64,000 nt of DNA from Ichthyophthirius multifiliis (taxonomy: Eukaryota > Ciliophora > Oligohymenophorea > Hymenostomatida): positions 38,006 through 102,005 of the forward strand of contig NW_004086179.1 in the NCBI RefSeq assembly GCF_000220395.1, read 5' to 3'. The first letter of the stretch is position 1. Each line of letters begins with the position of its first letter. The translations under genes were made by a program, and so were the position numbers. Shown piece after piece: positions 51,150-63,509 of the stretch. Below the pieces are notes generated by a model. The model made no database searches. It had not been told where the DNA came from and saw only the letters and a list, made by a program, of their open reading frames with translations.

Positions 51150-52614
51150 TAAATAAAAAAAGATTAAAAGATTTACCTGAATTTTATTATTTCTTAATAT
51201 TATTAAATATAAATTTTAATAATTGAAATATTTATAATCTCAATTTAATTCCATTTAATTTAGCTTTTTATTCTAATTTTCCTATCAATTCTTAAAAATC
51301 TTATATTTTCATATATCCTTTTAATTTTAATTTCATTATTTAAAAAGTTATTTTTAATATAATATAATCTATTAAACAAATTTTTTGATTTATTCGGTAT
51401 TTTAAATGGGATTATAATTTATTTTTTTAAGTATAGTAATTTATTTATTTATTTTTAAGCAACTATTTTTTTTTTTATTATTAATCTTTGTTTTAAAGCA
51501 ACCTAATTCTTTGTAATTACCATTATTTATTTAAATTTGAAAATTATTCGACTCTAACCTTAATTAAAATTCTTAAAAAATTTATTTTTAATATCTTTGT
51601 TTTGATTGAATTTATTAAATATATATTTTATTTTTAGCCTATTAGGACTAGCACTTATTCTTTTTAAATTAAATTATTAAATTCATATATATTAAGTAAA
51701 AAGTTTTTAGACAAATTGAATGTTTAAAAATGCTCAACAAATTTAGTTTAACTATTAGAAATTTTAAATTTTTAATTATTTATTATATAAAATTCCTTAT
51801 TTTTAATTAATAATTTTTTTTTATATAATTTTCTAAATAATTCGTATTTATATGTTTCATGCCATTTAATTCTATTTTATATTTGTAAAATTGCAAACAT
51901 TTATTTATCAAATATACTTTGTATTAATTTAAACTAGTTTTTTATATCTCCTATTTAGTTTTTATATATCGTAAAATACTATTTCAATACTGTAAATATA
52001 ATTTTTTAAAGTATATTTTGTTACATTAAAATTAATGGACTCCTATGCAAACGAGTATCACTAAACTACTTAACATTTAGCGTCTAAATTATTAAGAGTC
52101 CTCGCAAAACCAAAATCATCTAATTATAAAATATTTCCAGTCTATTTATTATATATTTTTATTTAAGTTTTAATATTAAATAATTTTAAATTAATATATT
52201 TTCTTGTTTTAGTTCTATATGAATTACATAATTTTATAACAATACCCCAAAAAGCTTTAAATATTTTAAGGCAAGACTATTTTTGCATATTTTGATCTAT
52301 TAATTTTATTTTATTTAATAAATTTTTAAAATCATCTTATCTAAAAAATTCTTGTATTATATAATATGTTTATTTTTTCTAGTATATTAATTAATTTAAC
52401 AATATATTAAAATTATGATTTTTTCATAATTTAGATTTCTTATAAAAGTTTGTTTTATAAATATTCATAATTTTTAATTTATTTCTTATATATCATTTTT
52501 ATAGCTATTAATTCGTTTTTTCTAATATATTTTTCCCTGATAAACTTTGGCATATGAACCTTAACCAATTTAGTTTTTTAAATAAAAATGATATCTATCT
52601 ATATTTTTAATCAT
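51150..52614 (-). pseudogene. decayed ULK/ATG1-like protein kinase
   Basis: Kinase subdomains follow in order on the minus strand but in changing frames: glycine loop IGQGSYAKVYQGK, lysine strand ELIAIKMI, YYIIQEFF, catalytic loop VIHIELKQENILI (normally HRDLKPEN), DDFGFARTL, SDTRLHRSPLILMQQNIL (normally GSPLYMAPEIL) and RIKWHETYKYELF. At least five single-base slips fall within about 500 bases, several in A/T runs. The catalytic HRD aspartate is Glu and the APE motif is lost. Clean genes nearby show at most one slip, so decay is favoured over error alone. An expressed pseudokinase is the alternative. The 3' boundary is approximate. Confidence 0.62.
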
Positions 52615-52940
52615 GGTGAACCATTCATTTTATTTATTGATTATTTATAAAATACTAAAAAAATATATTTAATAATATATTAGTAATTTTTAAGTATAAA
52701 TATAATAGATTTTTAAGAATTATTTTATATTAATACTTCTTATTAAAATATATTAATATAAATGGAAAAAATATTTTTAAATAACTAAAAATATATGAAT
52801 AATATAATTAAAAATAATTTAGAAAATAAACTTAAAATATTAAAAATCTAACATTTATATAATATATATTATTAGAAAATATATATTTTTACTTTTTATA
52901 TTTTTTTTTTTAAATAAAATTATTAAATCTTCTTAATTTA

Positions 52941-54190
52941 TCACTTATTACTAATAAGTTTATTATAAAAATATATGTAAAATTGTTAAAAAATATTACT
53001 TTTCTTCTTCTTATAATTAAGGCTAATTTTATTACTCTTTTTATTCAATTTAAACAATATTACTAACATTAATAGTATTATTAGTAGTATTATCATTATT
53101 ATTGCTAACATTATTACCATTTTTGACATTATCGCCATTATTTTTTATTTTATTTTTATCCTCGTATATTTATTTATCATTTTTATCCTTTCTTTATTTT
53201 TAAGATTTTTAAATACTTTTTTAAGAAACATTTGATGACTCAGATCTTGATCGTGATCGATAAGATGAAGAAGATGAAGATGATGAAGAAGATGAAGAAG
53301 ACGAACGACTATCTTAACTATCAGAGCTACTTCTAGAATATGATCTATATTAAAAAATTTATAATAAATATATTATAAGATAATATATATAAATATAAAA
53401 TATATATATATTATATATATATATATATATATATTTATTTATATATATATACCTTCTATTTCTTCTATTTTTTTCATTTCTTCTATATTTGATTTAAATA
53501 AATATTATTTATAAAGATATTTATTTATATATATTTACCTTCTATATTTTGATTCAGATCTACTAATTGAATCTCTTCTGTATCTTTAATTTATTAATAA
53601 TTTTCTAAACATAAAATAATTATTACCTTCTTCTTTCATCACATTCATTAGCCCTTGTAAAACATAAAAAATATCTTATTTTAATTATTAAAAAAATAAA
53701 ATAATAGTATAAATTTAAAAATAAACATATATCAAATATAATTATTTTCTTATTTACCAATGACCTCTTCTTCCACACTTAAAACATTTATCATCTAATT
53801 ATGGACCTCTTGGTCTGATTTTTTTCAATCCTGCAGGTTCAACTAGAATTTATTTTCCGTTAATTACAGCCTTATTTATTTATTTATTTATATATATATT
53901 TTTTTTTATTACATATATATATATAATATTTTAAATTAACTTTATCCATTTTTCTTATAGCATCTTCTGCACTATGGTAATCATCATAAGTCTTTTTTTA
54001 TATTATGGATTTTTTTTTTATTAATATTATAATAGATATTATAATTTTTTATATATACTATAAATGCATAAGATCTTTTCATATTTATATCTACAATACT
54101 ACCATATTTTTTAAATTCATATTATAAATCTTCTTCGTTCGTTCTACTGGAAAAATTGGTTACGTATATTTATGGATTTCTACGAGACAT
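52941..54190 (-). CDS. SR splicing factor: RRM, CCHC knuckle, RS domain
   Basis: Eight exons join exactly to 250 residues. RRM at about 6-75: IYVTNFSSRTNEEDLQYEF (RNP2), DINMKRSYAFITYDD (RNP1-like), NGKQILVEPA. Then one zinc knuckle, CFKCGRRGHWANEC, like SRSF7 and plant RSZ proteins. An arginine-serine region (YRRDSISRSESKYRRR, YSRSSSDSQDSRSS) with a run of about thirteen serines and an N/Q-rich tail follows. Such proteins define exons and couple splicing to export (family knowledge). Introns (high to low): 54058-53992, 53940-53871, 53757-53654, 53626-53584, 53538-53483, 53452-53345, 52999-52951. Three RS-region exons are only 27-45 bases and split at arginine codons. The last exon is 10 bases including TGA and is the least certain. 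Confidence 0.85.
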
Positions 54191-55006
54191 ATTTAATTTA
54201 TTGTAATTTTTTATATTTTAATTTTAAATTAATATTTTTATATTTATATTTGTTTTATAAGGATTTTTTTTTGTATATTTTCAAATATTTAATATATCTA
54301 TATATAATAAAAAAAAAATATATAATTTTTGTTTTTTTCTTATATAATTTATTTTTGTAAATTTTTAACTAATAATTTTTAAAAAAACATAGTTTTTATT
54401 TATCATTTTATTGCATTCTATTTAATTAAAAATAATAGAATAGACTTTTGTAAGAATTGCATTTTTTTTTTATTAGAATAATAATTATTAAAAAAAAAAA
54501 AAAAAATAATCTATGAAGATAGTTTTATAATAAATAAAATTAATATTAATAAAGACTAGTTAATACAATATTTTTTTTTTATATAAAAAACTCATTCAAT
54601 TATTAAAATTAAATATATAAGAATATAAAAATAAATTTAAATATATAAAATAATTTTTAAAAGAAAAGATATTTAATAATTAAAATAGAAATAATTTTAA
54701 ATTAAATAATATTTCGTGAATATTAAAAAAATAAAAAAAAATATGTAATTAATAATTATTAAAAAATATAAAATTAATTAAAAAATAATTTATTTATATT
54801 TTTATAACTTGTATATTACTTTATTTAGTAATATCCATGTTTATTTTTATAAAAACTATAAAAATTACGTATTTAATTTAATAATATATTATTATATGAA
54901 TATAATTTTAATATTTATTTTTAATAATAAAAAATAATTAATTAATTATTATTATAAACTAATAAAATATTTATTTATTTAATAAATATATATAAAATAA
55001 ATAAAA
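54191..55006. other. intergenic (divergent 5' flanks)
   Basis: Featureless A/T between the SR-protein start and the RBR ligase start. A plus-strand open stretch at 54172-54360 reads as low-complexity F/Y/I/L only and is not supported as a gene. Confidence 0.6.
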
Positions 55007-56400
55007 ATGCATATATAGAATATTTAAAAACTATTTAAAATATTATCTCCTTTTTAAGATTTTATATAAAATTCTAAATTGAATATTTTCGACATTTTCA
55101 TTACAGGCTTTTATTGCGGATTAGATTCTGATATAGATAATATTAAAAATGTTATAAATGAATTATAGAATGTTTGTTCATAAAATAATTTAAAAATTTC
55201 CATAAGTGAATAAGATAAGCCTTTTAATGAAAAAAGTAATACATTTAAAGAAATAAATAGTCCCTATAAATAAAAAAATTAGATAGTTATATAATTAAAT
55301 TAAAATGAAAGTTTAGAATAGAAATAAGAAGATTTAAAAAAAACAGAAGAATTAATTTAAAGAATATAAAATGAAGAGTAAAAAATATAAGAGTAAATAA
55401 GGAGCAATAGAAAAAAAGAAGAAGAATAAGATTGTCCTATATGCCTTGATTAACTTCATAATGAAAAAATTATTCCAATGGATTTATGTGACCATGTATT
55501 TCATTAAGAATGTTTGATATAATATATTAAATAAAAAGTAAAATTTCATATTTTTAAATTTAATATAAACCAATTATTCTTTAAACCTAAAGATTGATGA
55601 TAAATAAGCCTAAATTGTATGTCCAGATTAGAATTGTAAAGAAGAACTATTAGTCAATGAGTATAATTAATTGTTGGGAAAATAATACATATAAAAATAC
55701 GAAAAAAACACTGTAGATTAATATTATAGTAATCATTCGAATGAGGTTTTTTATATTGTTAAAAATAAAAAAAAACTAAACTAAAAAAGATGTCATGGTG
55801 TCCTACTCCTGATTGTTAATATGTTTTTATTTATGATGAATAGATAGATGGTACACATTTTAGATGTCCAGTTTGCAAAATTTAATATTGTTTAAAATGT
55901 AGGGTTTAATATCATGAAAATTAAACATGTAAAGAATATATGATAAGCAATTAAAGGGATTAGAATGATGTAAAATTCGAAAAATTTATTAAAGGAAAAA
56001 AATTTAAATAATGTTAAAAATGCAAGTTTTGGGTAGAAAAAAATCAAGTATTGTTTTATTTAATTTATTAAATTATAATTCAATCAACCTTATTATAAAA
56101 TAAAGGGTTGTAATCATATGACTTGTATATGTGGATATTAGTTTTGTTATAAATGTGGTGGAAAATATCAATAATGTGAATGTGTATAAAAAAGAGAATA
56201 AATTGTTGAGAAAAAAAGATAAGAAAGAGAGTAAAAAAAAAAAGAAAACTTAAATTCAAAAAGAGGTAAAAATAATTAATATGAATATTAAATTAAAATG
56301 CATTTAAATTTAATATTTTATTTTATTTAATATTTAATGTTAATATTATAACATGTTTTATTTAGGAAAAAAAAATGCCTAGAAATAGAGCATTAAATGA
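55007..56400 (+). CDS. RBR-type E3 ubiquitin ligase
   Basis: Five exons (55007-55537, 55593-55745, 55790-56047, 56106-56265, 56366-56400) give 378 residues. After a variable N-terminus and a charged coiled segment comes RING1 (CPICLDQL, PMDLCDHVFHQECLIQY). The in-between-RING domain shows MSWCPTPDCQYVF, FRCPVCKIQYCLKCRVQYHE and TCKEYM. RING2 is CQKCKFWVEKNQGCNHMTC followed by ICGYQFCYKCGG. In RBR ligases ubiquitin passes through a thioester on the RING2 cysteine, here the C of NHMTC (family knowledge). Parkin- or ARIH-specific extra domains are not evident, so subfamily and substrates are unknown. A K/E/R-rich tail ends the protein. All exon phases agree. Confidence 0.9.
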
Positions 56401-56633
56401 TAATTTAGACAATTAAAAAAATATAAATTATATAAACTTTTTTATTTTGTTTTTTAATAATAGAAAGTACATTTTAAACTAAAAAACTATATGAATTTAT
56501 ATAAATATTAATTATAAAAAATTTCATAAAAAATAATATTAAAAAGAAATAATATTAAAATATAAATATATATAAAAATAATTAAATATAGTATCTATTA
56601 TAGAAATATATAAAATTCTATATATATAAATAT

Positions 56634-56674
<41 letters not shown>

Positions 56675-57014
56675 CATTTATATATATTTTATTTAATAAA
56701 TTTATTAATATAATTTTAACATATGTTAAATCTAAATTAATTTTCATAATTTATTAAGGATACATAACATAAAAAAATATAAATATAGTATAAATTAATG
56801 ATATTTATATATAATTTTAAAGCGATTTTTAATGAATATAATTAATTTTAAATTTGTAAATTTTTTCTAATAAAATGAATAAATAATATTATAAAATAAT
56901 AAAATTACAAATACTTTAAAAAAAATAAAAACTATTTTTAAAACTTAAAAAATAATTATTTAATTATATAATAAAAAAAAATATATATTAAGAAAAAATA
57001 AAAATTAATAACAT
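56401..57014. other. intergenic
   Basis: A/T spacer between two plus-strand genes, with (TA)n-rich patches near 56620-56685. No gene seen. Confidence 0.6.
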
Positions 57015-58199
57015 ATGACATCTATATTATATAAAAACATTCATAAATCTGCAAGTAGATTATAAGATATATTAACAGTTCTTCAAAAATTGGAAGATAA
57101 AAAATATTTAGAAAGATTATCTGACTTATATTAAGAAATATTTACTGAAGAATAAGAATTTACAATAACAGGTATATATAAATTATAAAAATAACTGACT
57201 ATTTATATTATTATTATTTTTAACAAAAAAGAATTATAAAGATTAATGGCGGATCGTCCAAAAAGTAAATATATGGACATAACTGAATAATTTAAATTAA
57301 ATACTTAAATATTTAAATAAAACTTTGAATAGATTAATAATATAATAAGTAAATAAACAAACAAACAAATACCAATTTTTTTAAAAATAATTTATAAATA
57401 ATAAATTAGTGAATTAAGTTTGGGAGTTAATATTGCATAATAATCAAAAAATATATAAGATAAAGATAACGAAATAAAGAATAGTTTTTAAGAGCAAATA
57501 TAAGTTTCTTAATAGCAAAATTAGTAAGAGGAAAGCAAAATATAATAAAAAAATCCTTAAGTAAGTACAACTAACAGTATATATGCATCAATAAATATGA
57601 GTTAAAATAATAATTCTTAATAATATTATTAATATAATAATGGAGACAGTAATAAGAAAAAAAATCTGAGATAAGGAAATTAAAATCATTCTATTGATAA
57701 AAACTTACAAGAATAATCGTAAAGATTAAAGATTACAAATTAATAAAATCATAATTAATCAATAAATGAAATATTAAAATAATAAGAAAAAAAACTTAAT
57801 AGCATGAGTATGTCTATGAATAGTGTAAAATACTTTTCTTAATCAAAATTAGAAATACCTTTTGTAAAAAAAAAAAAAAAATTATTTAAATTAAAAATTT
57901 AAATATATATATAAAAGTCTGAAAGAAAAGAAATTAAAAATCCACTTTAAACAAGCTTTTCTAAAGCTCCAAGAAATTTAATGGAAACAAATATGAGTTA
58001 GTCTCCTGGACCTTTAGATTATTAAATATAATAAGCTGATAAATTAATTATGAAAAATTCACCTAAAGCATCATTTGGGGTTTCAAAAAAATAAAATTAT
58101 TTAGATTAGAAACTTAAATAAGATTAATAAATACCAGGACCTTAATATAATGTAAGTCAAGCTGGAATATTTAAACCAATGAAAAAAACAAACTATTGA
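57015..58199 (+). CDS. sperm-tail PG-rich repeat (SHIPPO-like) protein
   Basis: An N-terminal helical part (LYKNIHKSASRLQDILTVLQ, LERLSDLYQEIFTEEQEF) is followed by a Q/N/S-rich middle. The C-terminus has PG-rich repeats of the STPG/ODF3 type: FSKAPRNLMETNMSQSPGPLDY, SPKASFGVSKK and IPGPQYNVSQAGIFKPMKK. Such proteins are microtubule-inner or doublet-associated components of cilia (family knowledge). Introns near 57172-57231, 57349-57409 and 57864-57917. The phase at the 57349-57409 intron is off by one base, so that boundary is wrong or a base is missing. TGA at 58197-58199. Confidence 0.68.
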
Positions 58200-58258
58200 A
58201 AAAAAAAAAATATAAATACATATTAATAAAAATATTATATATATATATAAATATGTCC

Positions 58259-58289
<31 letters not shown>

Positions 58290-58389
58290 TATATATATAT
58301 ACATGTATTTATATAATAATTTATATTTGAATTGAATTTTTGATTTTTTATCTATAACAAATTTTTTTGTTATATATATTTTTTTTTTT

Positions 58390-60423
58390 TCAATAATTTT
58401 TTTATTTTATATTTATTTAATATTTTTATTTATTTGATTTAGATTTTTTCTATTTTAAATTTAATTTAGGTATTGAAAATAATTATTATCCAGGTTAAGG
58501 CAAAGTTTTTGATTCTATATCTAAAGGTTTTCCTAAAGAATTAATTAATTTTTTACATGAAATATTTATTTTTTTTTTAAGATATTTTTCCTTAACTGCA
58601 AAAACCTCATTATATGTTTAGACTTTATTTATCATCTAATTAAAAACTTCATTAAATTTTCTATAATAAAACTACTTTCTATTATTTATAGAAAGACTAT
58701 ATATTTTTTTTTTTTGAATATCTTCATTATCATCATCTTAATTAATTTTAGATTTATTTAAAAAACTATTTTTTAAAATTGAGTTTTTGGTTATTCTTAT
58801 TTGATTAATTTTATTTTTTTTAATTTGATTTTCTAATTCTTCTTATTTTTGTGGTGGTAATCTTTTTTTTATTTCTTCATTTAGATTTTCTACTTCAATC
58901 TAACTATACCTTTTTTATTAAGAATAAGTTAATTTTTCAGACTATACATCATCTTCACTTTTAATTATTTAATTTTAATCTTTCAGTTTACTTAAGACTG
59001 ATTTCGAATTTTATTAAGAATCAGAATAAATGTCTTCTTTTTTATAAATTTATTAATAATTATTTGAAATTTATTGTTTTTATTGTTAAGTAGATCTTAA
59101 AATATCTACATATTTTTTATATTCATCTTATATTTCTTAAAATTCGGGATTTAAATCACTTTTTTTTTAGTTTGATGAACTTAATTGAAAAAGTTTTATT
59201 AAGAAATGGTTAATTCGTTTTTTTTTAATATTTAAGATTCAAATATACCTTTATTTATTTAATAATGTCTTATAAAATTTTCTGTTTCTTCTATTTCCCT
59301 TTTTTCTTTTAAATATTTATTTCTTTCCATTAACCATAGTTTCTCAAGTCGAATTTCTTCCAGTTTATTTGAAAGTTTATATACTAAATATTTTGATCGG
59401 CTTTCTCCTTGAGGTTTATCATTATTTACATAGCTCATTATATTTATCTAATCATCATTATAAGATAATTTATTAGGTTATAAAATACCTTATTTTTTAT
59501 TCATTTATTGTCTTTCTTATAATTCATGGTCTTCCTTTTATTCTCCCTATTGTTTTTCTTGATATTCTTATTCTTCTTCTTGATTATATTACTTTTTTTA
59601 TTTATATTGGATGCCTTGTTTTTTATTGAACTAAAAGAAATTATTTCCTGTATAATTCCACATAGATGAAGAAGTTGTAGTTCTCAAAGGATCAGTGTTT
59701 TCATATAAAGATTACTCCTCAGCCTTTTGAGAATTTTAACTACTAAGTTTATTAAATTAATTTTATGAATTATTATCGTCTTATGATAATGGACGTGTTA
59801 AAGAAGTATTTTATAAATTTATTTACTATAGGTTTATTAGTTCTTTTCTTTTATACTATTTAATTCTATATTTTTTTTATTTTGTATTTTTTTATATTTT
59901 TTTATTTACCTTTCTGAAGGAGGATCTATATGGATTTACTTAGATCTGTAGTTTTAATCGTAATCATTTTTATCTATTTATTTAAATTTTAAATTTTAAT
60001 CGAAATATTCATTTTCGTTATGAGCAATTTTATTTATATCTTTTTTATTATTTTCATGTTTTTTAAAATGCCAATTATATAAACTTTATATATATATTTG
60101 TTAAACTTTCTTATCTCGTGTGCTTTGTATTTCTTTTAGGTTGTCTTATATGTTATGTTTTTTTTTTAAAAAAATAATAATTGATTATAAGTTATTACTA
60201 AACAATATATATATTAATTTTTGTATTTACAATGTAAATTCTTCATTTAATTATATTTTAATATCATATTATAGTTTGCTTTAATTTATTTTTGTTATAA
60301 AATTTCGTTCCATTTTGAAATTTCATCATATAGTTAAATAAAATTTGAATTTTCTTTGAGTTTCTCATCATTCAATTATTCAATTTTTAATGGAAAAAAA
60401 ATTTAAGATTTATCTAAATACAT
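58390..60423 (-). CDS. charged coiled-coil protein, family unknown
   Basis: Three exons (60423-60231, 60144-59910, 59865-58390) give about 634 residues. It is Q/K/E-rich with predicted coiled coil, for example YKLSNKLEEIRLEKLWLMER, KREIEETENFIRHYQ and EVENLNEEIKKRLPPQ. A serine/threonine patch (DPLRTTTSSSMWNYTGNNFF) sits in the middle. I do not recognise a family. Lengths fit one frame if a single A is restored in the run near 59160-59168. It ends with TGA at 58392-58390, just beyond the PG-rich gene, with which it converges. A structural or ciliary role is only a guess from composition and context. Confidence 0.6.
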
Positions 60424-61184
60424 AAAAAAATAAAAAATATAATTAAATATTTTAGAAATAAAATAAAAATTAATATTTTTATAATAGAGTTATTAAATAT
60501 TTTATTAATTTCAATATACCTGAATATTTTAATAAATAAATTATCTAGATTTTATAAAAATTTTATTTTTTATAAATTATTAAATTTAAGTATAATTTTA
60601 TTATAATTATATTACAATTTTACTTTTGATAATTTAATTGTATTATGTATTTTTATTTATAATAATTATAAAAATTCACAATTAATAGATTATAATCAAG
60701 TGTTATTTAATTGTATTAACAAAATGATACTTCATAATTAAATAAATATATTTGTTGAGTAATTATTTAACTATAAAATTATAATAATAACTACTTTTAT
60801 AATTATATTATCAATTTTATATAATTAATTAATAAAGATTAATATAAAAAATATTTTATTTTATTTTTAATGATAAAAATTATGTTTAATAATTATTAAC
60901 TTTCAAATTAATGAATAATTTAATAAGTTCTATAAATTTTATAAATATTTTAAAATTAATATTAAATCCAAAAACATGTGTATTATTTATTTAACAAAAA
61001 AATTAATTTTAATATTTATTAAATAAAACTTATTAAATACTATTGATTTTTAAATACAAATTATTATTAAAATTATTTTATTTAAAAAGAAATACATGTA
61101 TTAATATATATAAATATATATATATATAATTTAATATATATATATATTTAATTTAATATAAAATACAATATTTTTTTTATAATA
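60424..61184. other. intergenic (divergent 5' flanks)
   Basis: Plain A/T with short (TA)n runs near 61105-61150. No gene seen. Confidence 0.6.
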
Positions 61185-62360
61185 ATGGGAAATCATTGTT
61201 CTTGTTTTAAATATTTTGATAATATAGAATTAGATTTGATTTAAATTCCAATAAATAAATAATTTAAAATATTTTATTTTAATTCAACTAGATATTTATA
61301 AAACGAAAATAATTCAATTGTTAAAATATAGACTTTAATTCGAATGTTTTTAGCCAAAAAAAGTTAAGTAAATTAAAGTTGTTTTAAATAAGTTAAAAAT
61401 TAATGAATAATTAATTACTTATAGCCAAACGATATAAACATACAATCATAAGTATAATTTACCTTTTAATTATTTACACGACGATATAAATGATCCAAAT
61501 TCATGTTTAAAATAATTAAGAGGATAAATGGATTTAGGTGATAATATAGTATATTTCGGAGAATGGATAGATGATATAAAACATGGAAAAGGTGTTCTAA
61601 CCTGGAAAGATGGATCAAAATATGAAGGATATTTTAAAAATAATAAAGCTCATGGAAGAGGAAGGTTAATTCATGCAAATGGTGAAATATATGAAGGTTA
61701 ATGGGAAGTATAAAATTCAAAAAATTTAATTCTGAAGTTTTTCTTTTTATTTAATTTAAAAAAAAAAAATCTATAAAAATTATTTAAAATAATTACTAAA
61801 GTTTTTTATTAATAAATAAAAAAGTATGATAAAGCTTAAGGCTATGGCATTTATATGCATTTAGATGGCGCTACATATGAAGGATAATGGATGAATGATT
61901 AATAAGAAGGTTTGGAATTGAAAAATGGTCAGATAAATCAGTTTATGAAGGAATTTTTAAATAAGGTAAAAAAAATGGAAAAGGAAAATTTATTTGGGGG
62001 GATGGGTCTATTTATGAAGGAGAGTTTGAAAATAATAATATATAAGGATATGGAAAATATATATAAAATGATGGCAAATATTATGAAGGTTAATGGGTTT
62101 AAAATAAAAAATAAGGACATGGATAATTTGAATGGGCAGATGGAAGGAAATATATTGGATAGTTTTTTTAAGATTTGAAAGAAGGATATGGAGTTTTACT
62201 GTTTGAAGATGGAAGGAAATATATTGGGGAATGGAAAGATGATAAATAAAATGGATTTGGAAGCTTTTATATGAGTAGTGGACATAGAAAAGAAGGGATT
62301 TGGGCAAATGGAAAGTTTTTTAGCGAGATAAATGAGGAAAGTTAAAGTAATTAAAAATGA
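61185..62360 (+). CDS. MORN-repeat protein with N-terminal lipidation motif
   Basis: The protein begins MGNHCSCFKYF: Gly2 fits N-myristoylation and the cysteines fit palmitoylation. An IQ-like segment (VKIQTLIRMFLAKKSQ) comes next. About eight MORN repeats follow, such as VYFGEWIDDIKHGKGVLTWK, YEGYFKNNKAHGRGRL, YEGQWMNDQQEG, YEGEFENNNIQGYGKY and YIGEWKDDKQNGFGSF. MORN repeats bind membranes or other proteins; attachment to plasma membrane or alveolar cortex is inferred. Intron 61708-61824. One T is missing at GGTTTGG near 61906-61912 (restored: EGFGIEKWSD). Between the IQ-like part and the repeats (about 61385-61425) the frame also changes; an intron ending TTATAG or another indel is possible. 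Confidence 0.78.
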
Positions 62361-62522
62361 GTAAATTACTATATTTATTATTTTAATAAATATATATATA
62401 TAATTAGTTTATCTTTTTAGTTTTTTTTTTTTTTTTTTTTATAAAAAAATTTAATAACTGAAATTTCATTTTTTTTTTAATAATGAAAATAAAAAAAAAT
62501 TCTATTTTTTTTTTTTTTTTAG

Positions 62523-63418
62523 TCAATTTAAAGTTTTAATAATGCAATTATTATTTTTATCAAATTCAAGTTAAATAGTCTAAGCATAATTTTAATATTT
62601 ATTTACTGATGGGTTTTTGTAACATTCCGTTTAACTATTATTATTTATGAATTTCTCTTAATATTCAGCAGGTTAATGGTTTTTAGAGAATTAAAGCTAT
62701 TCAAGAGCTTATTAATTTCTTTATTTTGTATAATTTAATGTATTGATTTTGTTCATTTCTATTTATTCAAGCTTTTTTAATATTTCTTCTTTTTATTTTA
62801 ATTATTCTTATTCTCTTTAAAAAATTTAGTTTTTTCTTTTAAAACCGTTTCAAGTTTTCTTTGTTTGTATTCCAATTACTTTTACTTGGATATTTATTAC
62901 TGTTATTTCACTTATGAAACTTTCCATTTTAAGTTTTCTTATAAAATTTAATCTTCCATTGACTTTTTGGAATACAATTCGGCTATTTCGTGTTTTAAAT
63001 TATATGATTTTTCTTTATTTTATTCCTGTTAAAATTGCTTTGCAATTTAGCATTTTAGCATATTTAATTAGCCTTTGGGATGTGTAAAAGGAATTTCCTC
63101 TACTATTATTTTTTTCTTCTATTATTATTCTTTCTTTTATATATTTTTTTTAATATAATTTACTAATATATAAATTGATTTATATATATATAGTACTTTT
63201 TATTAAATTTGCTTTTTTTTTTCAAAAATGTAATTCGCTTTGTTTGTTAAATCCTCAGCTTTTTTTTATAAAACTATTTCTTCTTGTAATAATTTGTTGA
63301 TTCTATTAGTAATTACATTTAATTTTAATAAAGATTTCTTTCCTTTTTATTTTGCTTAATATAATGAACCGATCTGAGGGCTATTATTATAAAAGTGCAG
63401 TTTAAGATTAAGAAGCAT
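62523..63418 (-). CDS. coiled-coil protein with in-frame TGA, family unknown
   Basis: Two exons (63418-63197, 63133-62523; intron 63196-63134). The translated product is rich in K, Q and E, with SLLKLNVITNRINKLLQEEI, a conserved-looking IIVEEIPFTHPKGQLNMLKC and long helices such as NLKHEIAELYSKKSMEDQ. No family is recognised. Codon 66 of this model is TGA (63223-63221), yet the frame continues on both sides and across the intron. One T must be added in the T run near 62836. An alternative start at 63509 (MSEKNITQSQ) would need a frame change to reach the same body. A real stop would leave only a short peptide. Confidence 0.5.
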
Positions 63419-63509
63419 TTTATTAAGAATTAGCAAAATTTCTATTAGTTATAACATTATTCGAATTTTTAAACTTTGCTTAAGATTAAGTAATATTTTT
63501 TTCACTCAT

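Noticed and set aside
58101..58304. Open stretches that translate to runs of I and Y, here and at 4312-4533, 8707-8910 and 37186-37317.
   Set aside because: They are (TA)n or T-run DNA read in frame, overlap introns or spacers, and lack any domain or coding composition.
58467..58560. Plus-strand segment after a possible TTTAG acceptor reads NNYYPGQGKVFDSISKG, resembling another PG-rich exon.
   Set aside because: The minus-strand coiled-coil gene runs through it in one frame to a TGA and its total length then fits exactly with one indel, and the PG-rich gene already ends at a TGA at 58199.
61938..62307. Minus-strand open stretches over the MORN repeats.
   Set aside because: The plus strand shows regular MORN motifs, so these are shadows.
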